Below are positions 50,156 to 55,755 of a stretch of DNA of 55,755 nucleotides, piece by piece (the stretch's first letter is position 1; the number at the start of each line of letters is the position of its first letter). The translations under genes were made by a program, and so were the position numbers. Under the pieces are notes generated by a model. The model was given only the letters and a program-made list of their open reading frames with translations. It searched no databases and had not been told where the DNA came from. The DNA lies in contig NZ_SKCD01000034.1 of the NCBI RefSeq assembly GCF_006542765.1, forward strand, positions 1 to 55,755. The letters run 5' to 3'. The stretch comes from Paenibacillus luteus (lineage in GTDB: Bacteria; Bacillota; Bacilli; Paenibacillales; Paenibacillaceae).

Positions 50156-51475
50156 ATGAGGAAGAAATCAGGGGTTATGGTCTTGTCTTTCATGTTGGTA
50201 GTTGTCCTTATTTTGTCCGCTTGTGGCAAAAATGAAAACAACGCCGGCACAGGTTCAACAGAAACAAATAATGGAACCAAGCAAGAGGCAACAAAAGAAC
50301 CGGCTGCCGAGCAAGTTACGGTAACGCTGGCAGGCTGGGGCGCAAGCCCGGAAGAGCAGGATCTGCTGAACCAGACGCTTAAGGAATTTGAAACCAAATA
50401 TCCGAATGTAAAGGTGAATTACGAGGTCATTGCCGATCAGTATATGGACGTGATCAAAACTAGACTCATTGGCGGAGAAGGCCCGGATGTCTTTTATCTG
50501 GATGCTTTCGAGGCGCCAGGACTTATCGAGCGCAATGTGCTTGAGCCGCTGGACAGCTACGTGACGCCAGAGTTTGACGTTGCGGACTTTGAACAGCCAA
50601 TGGTCGACGCATTTAAGCAGGATGGCGTGTCCTATGGTTTCCCTAAGGATTTCTCTACGCTCGCTATGTTCTACAACAAAAAGGATTTTGCTGAGGCAGG
50701 CATTACAACGCCTCCGACTACTTGGGATGAGCTTAAGGCTGCTGCAGTGAAACTGACAAAAAAAGAAGGCGACAAAACCGTCCGCTACGGCTTCGGCGTT
50801 GCGCCTGAGCTTGCCCGTCAAATGTTTATGATTCAAGCTTTCGGTGGCAAAGTTGCTGACGAAGAAGGCAATGCCGCTTTTGCATCTCCCGATGCGCTGA
50901 AAGGCCTTCAGCTTGTAACCGACATGCACAATGTTGACAAAGCCTCTGGCGAGCCGAAGGAAGTTGGCGCTGGCTGGGGCGGGGAAATGTTTGGCCAAGG
51001 CAAAGCTTCTATTGTATTCGAAGGAAACTGGGCGATCCCGTTCCTTGAATCGAACTATAAGGATTTGGATTACGGCACAGCTGAGCTGCCAACCGTAAAC
51101 GGCAAGAAAGGCACAATGGCGTTCACGGTAGCTTACGTGATGAACAAAGAATCGAAGAAGAAAGAAGCTGCATGGCAGCTGATTTCCTTCCTGACTGGCA
51201 AAGAAGGCATGAAAACCTGGACGAGCAAAGGCTTCGCGCTTCCTACTCGTAAATCGGTCGCACAGGAGCTAGGTTATGACAAGGATGAGCTTCGCAGCGC
51301 GATTGTAGCAGGAGCTTCCTATGCAACGCCTTGGCAAGCGGGCTCGACGCTGCCTACGGTTATGAGCAACTTCAACAATCAATTCGTGGACACATTTATG
51401 GGTAATTCCAAGCTTGAGGATGCGATGAAAAAAGCAGAAACCGTTGCGAACAGAGAAATTGCAGCAGCGAAGTAA
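50156..51475 (+). CDS. sugar ABC transporter substrate-binding lipoprotein
   Basis: A 439-aa family-1 extracellular binding protein. The signal peptide has lipobox ILSAC near residue 22, then a low-complexity linker and VTVTLAGWGASPEEQDLLNQ. GPDVFYLDAFEAPGLIE and FEGNWAIPFL are typical of maltose/oligosaccharide-binding proteins. AAGGAGG lies upstream of ATG 50156. It delivers sugar to the two permeases that follow. Confidence 0.92.
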   Translation: MRKKSGVMVLSFMLVVVLILSACGKNENNAGTGSTETNNGTKQEATKEPAAEQVTVTLAGWGASPEEQDLLNQTLKEFETKYPNVKVNYEVIADQYMDVIKTRLIGGEGPDVFYLDAFEAPGLIERNVLEPLDSYVTPEFDVADFEQPMVDAFKQDGVSYGFPKDFSTLAMFYNKKDFAEAGITTPPTTWDELKAAAVKLTKKEGDKTVRYGFGVAPELARQMFMIQAFGGKVADEEGNAAFASPDALKGLQLVTDMHNVDKASGEPKEVGAGWGGEMFGQGKASIVFEGNWAIPFLESNYKDLDYGTAELPTVNGKKGTMAFTVAYVMNKESKKKEAAWQLISFLTGKEGMKTWTSKGFALPTRKSVAQELGYDKDELRSAIVAGASYATPWQAGSTLPTVMSNFNNQFVDTFMGNSKLEDAMKKAETVANREIAAAK

Positions 51476-51482
51476 GCGGAAG

Positions 51483-51515
51483 GGAGGAGGGAGAGCAGGT
51501 AGAGCTCCCTCCTCC
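51483..51515 (+). terminator. hairpin between binding-protein and permease genes
   Basis: An 11-bp perfect stem GGAGGAGGGAG / CTCCCTCCTCC with a short T-rich tail (ATTCTTTG). Probably an attenuating or stabilising hairpin giving more binding protein than permease. Confidence 0.65.
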
Positions 51516-51551
51516 ATTCTTTGATCATCATGTGAAAGGAGAAGATTAGGT

Positions 51552-52451
51552 ATGGCTGAGGCCTCTTCATGGAAAAAGAAGCTGAGAAATAACGCGACTG
51601 GCTATTTGTTTCTGCTTCCAACAATTTTAGTACTTGGCACTTTTTTGTTTTTGCCTGTTTTCTATTCCCTCTATCTATCGGGACACAAAGTTAATTTGCT
51701 TGGCGAAGTCAGCTACAAGTGGATTGGTGTAAACAACTTCACCCGGATGGCCGGAGATGAACGTGCATGGATTGCCCTTAAAAATACAGCTTCCTTCGCG
51801 TTATTTGTAGTACCGCTGCAAACGGCATTTGCGATTATGCTTGCTGTTATCTTGAATGCAAAGCTAAGATTCAAAAACTTTTTCCGTATCGTGTTTTTTA
51901 TGCCGACGGTTACCTCATCGGCGGTGTTGTCTCTGATCTTTATGTGGATATACAATTCAAACGGCCTGCTGAACCGGGTGCTCGAATTTGTAGGGTTACA
52001 TGGCTATAACTGGCTTGGAGATCCTGCGGTCGCCATGAAGGCGATCATGCTTATGAATATATGGTCCACCGCTCCGTTTTTTATGGTCGTCTTTCTGGCT
52101 GCGCTGCAGGATATCCCTGACGCGCTGTATGAATCGGCGATGCTCGATGGGGCAGGCGCATGGAGGCGCTTCATCTCCATTACATTGCCGCTGATTAAAC
52201 CTGCGACCTTCTTTACGGTAGTCATGGGCATTATCGGGACCTTCCAGCTCTTTGACCAGTCCTATATTTTCTCTGCGGGTTCGGGCGGACCGAATAACTC
52301 AACGCTCACGGTAGCGCTGCTTATTTATCAATATGCATTTAAAAATCTCGACTTTGGTTATGCTTCTGCGCTTGCTGTCATGCTGGCTGCGGTCATTATG
52401 ATCGTAACGCTGATTCAGCGGAAGCTGTTTGCCGAAGAGAAGCTGAACTAG
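51552..52451 (+). CDS. sugar ABC transporter permease, MalF/UgpA type
   Basis: A 299-aa protein with six helices. The EAA loop is ALYESAMLDGAGAWRRFISITLPLIKP, which contacts the ATPase. AAAGGAG precedes ATG 51552. The second permease starts 12 bases after its stop. Confidence 0.93.
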   Translation: MAEASSWKKKLRNNATGYLFLLPTILVLGTFLFLPVFYSLYLSGHKVNLLGEVSYKWIGVNNFTRMAGDERAWIALKNTASFALFVVPLQTAFAIMLAVILNAKLRFKNFFRIVFFMPTVTSSAVLSLIFMWIYNSNGLLNRVLEFVGLHGYNWLGDPAVAMKAIMLMNIWSTAPFFMVVFLAALQDIPDALYESAMLDGAGAWRRFISITLPLIKPATFFTVVMGIIGTFQLFDQSYIFSAGSGGPNNSTLTVALLIYQYAFKNLDFGYASALAVMLAAVIMIVTLIQRKLFAEEKLN

Positions 52452-52463
52452 GAGGGCGATTAA

Positions 52464-53294
52464 GTGGTATTTCAACAATCCAAATGGGGAAAAGCGATCC
52501 TTTACTTTCTTTTATTCGCATACGGCTGCGTTACGGTCGCTCCTTTTCTATGGGCGCTGTCCTCTTCGTTCAAGCCGCTAAGCGAGATTGTATCCGGAGG
52601 CATTAATTTTATTCCAAAAGAATTCACTTTTCAGAACTACTATGATATTTTCGTCAAAGAGCCGCTGTTTCTCCGCTGGATGTATAACAGTGCGCTTATA
52701 GCGGTAGTGGCCACGGTGTGCAACACGCTGTTCAACTCCATGGCAGGTTATGCACTTGCACGAATTGACTTTGCCGGAAACAAAATCATGTTCATTCTGA
52801 TTCTTGCCGTGCAAATGATTCCAGGGCAGCTTACGATTGTGCCCGCCTATCTCATCATGAAGCAGCTTGACTTGCTGAACACCTATGCGGCCTTGACATT
52901 GCCGATGATGGCAAATGCGACGTTTATTTTTATGATGCGTCAGTTTTTCCTCAGCTTTCCGAAGGAACTGGAGGAGGCTGCAGAGATGGACGGACTGAAT
53001 CGGTTCGGGGTGTTCTTCCGCATCGCGCTTCCGCTTGCCGTGCCTGCGCTTGCAGCGCAGACGATCTTCGTATTCATGGGAGCGTGGAACGAGTTCCTCA
53101 AGCCGCTCATGTTCATGTCAGATAAGTCTATGTTTACATTGACGCTTGGACTTAATACCTTTAAAGGGCAGTATATTAGCCATTGGAACTACATTATGGC
53201 GGCTTCCATGGTGTTTACGCTTCCGGCCCTTCTTATTTATGCATTTTTTAACCGCTTCTTTATTAAAGGAATTACGTTTACCGGCGGAAAATAG
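52464..53294 (+). CDS. sugar ABC transporter permease, MalG/UgpE type
   Basis: A 276-aa protein, six helices, with EAA loop ELEEAAEMDGLNRFGVFFRIALPLAVPAL. It starts at GTG after AGGAGGGCG. No ATPase gene follows; a shared MsmX-type ATPase encoded elsewhere is expected. Confidence 0.93.
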   Translation: MVFQQSKWGKAILYFLLFAYGCVTVAPFLWALSSSFKPLSEIVSGGINFIPKEFTFQNYYDIFVKEPLFLRWMYNSALIAVVATVCNTLFNSMAGYALARIDFAGNKIMFILILAVQMIPGQLTIVPAYLIMKQLDLLNTYAALTLPMMANATFIFMMRQFFLSFPKELEEAAEMDGLNRFGVFFRIALPLAVPALAAQTIFVFMGAWNEFLKPLMFMSDKSMFTLTLGLNTFKGQYISHWNYIMAASMVFTLPALLIYAFFNRFFIKGITFTGGK

Positions 53295-53326
53295 CGAGAA
53301 ATCAATCCAAAAGCCTTCTAAACATA

Positions 53327-53373
53327 AAGCGGCCTTATCGCAGTATTTTAAACTGTGAAGGCCGCTTTTTTTA
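53327..53373 (+). terminator. rho-independent terminator of the sugar operon
   Basis: AAAGCGGCCTT / AAGGCCGCTTT stem with inner CGCAG/CTGTG pairing and a T7 run. Confidence 0.92.
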
Positions 53374-53432
53374 GCACAATAAAGGGTTGTTCTGTCCCTA
53401 GTGGGTTATGTAACGAGGAGGATGGCAGCCTG

Positions 53433-53990
53433 CTATCGTTCAGCTTCAATAAGCTCATGGATTCGTCTCATTGTATCTTGGAAATCTATGCCATCATGAT
53501 TCCAGAGAATGACGTCAGCATACTGCCTGTATTCGCTGCTTAATTCGAGCTCTTCTGCATTTTTCACCCGCTTAAGGATTTCTTCTGCTGCGCTTCCTCT
53601 TGCTTCTAATCTTCGTCCAATCGTCTCGATGTTTGCGCCGACATAAATAGCTATTGTGTTTGAATAGAGTTGTTTTAGAGCAAGCACGCCTGCAAGGTCC
53701 ATGACGATATGGGCAATGCCGGCTGCGTTCAACACCTCATCGATACTCGATTTAAGCGTTCCATAGTAGTATCCGTTGTACTCTGTCCACTCGATAAATT
53801 TATTAGCTTCTATAGAAGCTTTAAATAATAAGGCGTCCATAAAAATATAATGAACCCCCGTTTGCTCATGCTCTCTGGGGGGTCTTGTCGTTGCCGTAAT
53901 GATTTTTGGATAGCCGCTATGGATCAGCTGTTTCTGTATTTCGGACTTGCCAGAAGCGGATGGGCCATAAAAGGCGAATATTTTTCCCAA
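53433..53990 (-). CDS. guanylate kinase-like protein
   Basis: A 185-aa P-loop kinase: FYGPSASGKS (Walker A), then TATTRPPREHEQTGVHYIFM, the GMP-binding region of guanylate kinases, EFIEWTEYNGYYYGT-like text (NKFIEWTEYNGYYYGTLKSS), and a lid with RRLEARGSAAEEILKRV. It is somewhat divergent from the housekeeping Gmk, so it may be a second paralogue acting on GMP or a related nucleotide. It is divergent from the dGTPase gene, another nucleotide enzyme. Confidence 0.8.
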   Translation of the reverse strand: MGKIFAFYGPSASGKSEIQKQLIHSGYPKIITATTRPPREHEQTGVHYIFMDALLFKASIEANKFIEWTEYNGYYYGTLKSSIDEVLNAAGIAHIVMDLAGVLALKQLYSNTIAIYVGANIETIGRRLEARGSAAEEILKRVKNAEELELSSEYRQYADVILWNHDGIDFQDTMRRIHELIEAER

Positions 53991-54087
53991 ACGAAAGCTC
54001 TCCTTTATCTTTTCTTAATATAGTACTTACAATAATGTCCATATCTTGCTAAAATGGCTCTAATTGAAATCAGCTGGGAGCGAGCCT

Positions 54088-55401
54088 ATGATTCTTTATA
54101 AACACTCTTCGAATTTATTTTATACTGATACAGATATTCAGAGGCAGATCAATAAAGAAAATGCAAAGCAGCGAATTTCGATTCGCGATGATTTTGAACG
54201 TGATTTTGGCAGGGTCATTCATTCGGCTGCCTTTCGTCGTCTGCAGTCGAAAACACAGGTGATCGGCATAAGCGAAGGGGACTTTCATCGAACGCGGCTA
54301 ACCCATTCCCTTGAAGTATCTCAAATCGCAAGAGGAATAGCCACAACCTTGAACGAAAAACACAATATCTTTAAAGAGTCGCAAAACAAGATCGATATTT
54401 CGCTTATTGAAGCTGCCGCATTAGCTCATGATTTGGGCCATCCGCCTTTCGGACATCAGGGAGAGCGTGCGCTGAACTCGTGTATGAGCAAATTTGGCCT
54501 TAACTTTGAAGGAAATGCGCATACGTTTAGACTGTTGACCAATGGGCAAGGAGATTTGGAGACGGGACTTGATCTAACAAGAGCTGCTCTATTGTCTATT
54601 TTGAAGTACCCAGCCAGCATGAGTAGAGTGAATAATCCGGATATAATCACAAAACCGCCGAAGTGCAGCGTTTTTGAAGAAGATGAGCGGGTATTCGAAT
54701 GGGTTATTGAAGCTTTTACAGCAGAGGAAAAAGCCTACTTCACCCAAATATCGAATGACCAGCCTGGAAAGCACAAAAAAACAATTAACAAAACCTTTGA
54801 ATGTTCCATCATTGAATTGGCTGACGATATTGCTTACGCTACCTATGACTTAGAAGATGCGGTGAAGCTTAACCTTATTAAATCGGAACAACTATATGAA
54901 ATTGCGGAGAGACATAGATCCGTTTCCTCAGCAAGGATCGCTGGGGCCCTGAATAATTTCATGGAGCAAAGCAGTCATTTAAACGTACGGACGAAGCCAT
55001 TGTTTGCTGATCTAGTGTCGGGCTTCATTAATGAGATTACAATTGTGGAGCCTCAGCCCTCATTCTCATCAAACCGTTTGCGTTATAAGGCTGTCATTCC
55101 TGAGGATGCGATGCTGCTGCTGGAGGATTTGAAGTCGCTGGTTGGGGAGCATGTTATTTTCTCGCAAAAGGTTCAAACCTTTGAGTGGCGCGGCGGGAAA
55201 ATCATTGAGAAGCTGTTCGATGCTATGATACATGATAAGAACCTGCTCCCGGAAAATAGAAAAATAAACTGGGATGCATCAAGCGAGCGGGTGAATGCGA
55301 GACTGGTTTGCGATTATATTGCAGGGATGACGGATACCTATGCGTTAAAAATGTATTCACGGTTATATGAAGCTGCAGGCGGAAGATTGTTCGATATCTG
55401 A
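54088..55401 (+). CDS. dgt: deoxyguanosinetriphosphate triphosphohydrolase (dGTPase)
   Basis: Hydrolyses dGTP to deoxyguanosine and triphosphate. The 437-aa HD-domain protein has FGRVIHSAAFRRLQSKTQV, RTRLTHSLEVSQIARGIA (first metal His), AALAHDLGHPPFGHQGERAL (HD motif) and LADDIAYATYDLEDAVK (final Asp). ATG 54088 follows GGGAG by 7 bases; the frame opens at TTG 54064. Confidence 0.93.
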   Translation: MILYKHSSNLFYTDTDIQRQINKENAKQRISIRDDFERDFGRVIHSAAFRRLQSKTQVIGISEGDFHRTRLTHSLEVSQIARGIATTLNEKHNIFKESQNKIDISLIEAAALAHDLGHPPFGHQGERALNSCMSKFGLNFEGNAHTFRLLTNGQGDLETGLDLTRAALLSILKYPASMSRVNNPDIITKPPKCSVFEEDERVFEWVIEAFTAEEKAYFTQISNDQPGKHKKTINKTFECSIIELADDIAYATYDLEDAVKLNLIKSEQLYEIAERHRSVSSARIAGALNNFMEQSSHLNVRTKPLFADLVSGFINEITIVEPQPSFSSNRLRYKAVIPEDAMLLLEDLKSLVGEHVIFSQKVQTFEWRGGKIIEKLFDAMIHDKNLLPENRKINWDASSERVNARLVCDYIAGMTDTYALKMYSRLYEAAGGRLFDI

Positions 55402-55414
55402 ATTAGGACTCATC

Positions 55415-55458
55415 GGAAGGGGACAGCTGCTAACTGAAGCAGCTGTTCCTCTCCTTCC
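55415..55458 (+). terminator. hairpin after dGTPase
   Basis: A long stem (GGAAGGGGACAGCTGC / GCAGCTGTTCCTCTCCTTCC, with bulges), no T run. Likely the 3' end of the dgt transcript. Confidence 0.6.
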
Positions 55459-55536
55459 AAACAGGCGTTAGAAATGTGATAAAAGCATGATAAAACATAT
55501 AAATCATAACTATTTTCATTTATTTTAAAAAAAGAC

Positions 55537-55566
55537 TTGCATTACTCTATTCATACATGGTATATT
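55537..55566 (+). promoter_or_regulatory. rRNA operon promoter
   Basis: TTGCAT (55537-55542) and TATATT (55561-55566) with an 18-base spacer, about 160 bases upstream of the 16S gene and preceded by an A/T-rich stretch like an UP element. Confidence 0.7.
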
Positions 55567-55632
55567 CTAATTCCGGCCGAGAGATACACGCGGACGACAA
55601 GAAAAACAAGCAACACAAACGAAAGAATAGAT

Positions 55633-55647
55633 TGCTCTTTGAAAACT
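55633..55647 (+). promoter_or_regulatory. rRNA leader boxA antitermination element
   Basis: TGCTCTTTGAAAACT matches the boxA of Bacillus rRNA leaders, recognised by NusB/NusE. Confidence 0.8.
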
Positions 55648-55728
55648 GAACAACGAGTAATAACTGCCTCGCAAATCCTTCGGGATAAGCGAAAAAGCGA
55701 TAAAAAAGTAATGAGCATTTCAAACACC

Positions 55729-55755
55729 AATTTGGAGAGTTTGATCCTGGCTCAG
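55729..55755 (+). rRNA. rrs: 16S ribosomal RNA, first ~27 bases (cut by window edge)
   Basis: The window ends with AGAGTTTGATCCTGGCTCAG (55736-55755), the near-universal 16S rRNA 5' sequence. The exact 5' end is a few bases upstream. Confidence 0.95.

Noticed and set aside
53433..53990. Guanylate-kinase-like plus dGTPase as a nucleotide-depletion defence pair
   Set aside because: The genes are divergent, both look like ordinary housekeeping-type enzymes, and they lie by an rRNA operon far from the defence island.

Overview
The window looks like a chromosomal segment of a Paenibacillus-type member of the Bacillota. This rests on strong GGAGG ribosome sites, an SLH-domain remnant, an AraC/siderophore-binding fusion, ABC operons that lack their own ATPase, and a Bacillus-like rRNA leader with boxA running into the first bases of a 16S rRNA gene at the right edge. 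The species call is inference; no marker gene is complete enough to fix it.

Bases 1-22,900 form an AT-rich defence island. It opens with a four-gene type I Zorya system (zorA, zorB, zorC, zorD; 372-7044). A decay zone follows (7208-8140) with a broken unknown gene and a wrecked IS4-family transposase. Then comes a large restriction-like block (8313-22875). Its first operon has a cytosine-C5 methyltransferase, a GHKL/HSP90-type ATPase, an unrecognised protein and a DUF6339-like protein. Next are a second C5 methyltransferase with an unusual ~200-residue insertion and a convergent T/G-mismatch-type DNA glycosylase. The last operon has a MutL/MORC-like ATPase, a Z1-domain NTPase, a DUF4420 PD-(D/E)XK nuclease and an AIPR protein. 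The last four plus a methyltransferase match the known MutL-Z1-DUF-AIPR (Mza-type) architecture. The extra upstream module and the glycosylase are the least explained parts and the best candidates for something new.

Bases 22,900-28,760 are a junk-rich junction. It holds a minus-strand remnant of a YfhP-like membrane protein fused head-on to a 5'-truncated SLH protein with a nonsense codon. A NERD/UvrD-like helicase follows that has lost several catalytic motifs. Then comes a complete IS1595-type element with 8-bp target duplication and ~23-bp terminal repeats, carrying a VOC-family passenger gene; both of its genes are broken.

Bases 28,800-55,755 are higher-GC, core-like genome: a large nucleotide-transporter-like/HEAT/cyclic-nucleotide-binding protein; a SNF2 helicase plus SWIM protein pair; AzlCD amino-acid exporter; a Fur-controlled siderophore uptake locus (AraC-binding-protein fusion and two FecCD permeases); LemA and an M48 protease; a LacI-regulated oligosaccharide operon (glucosidase, binding protein, two permeases); a guanylate-kinase-like gene; dGTPase; and the start of an rRNA operon. 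The two long intergenic regions around the AzlCD/siderophore locus share small dispersed repeats.
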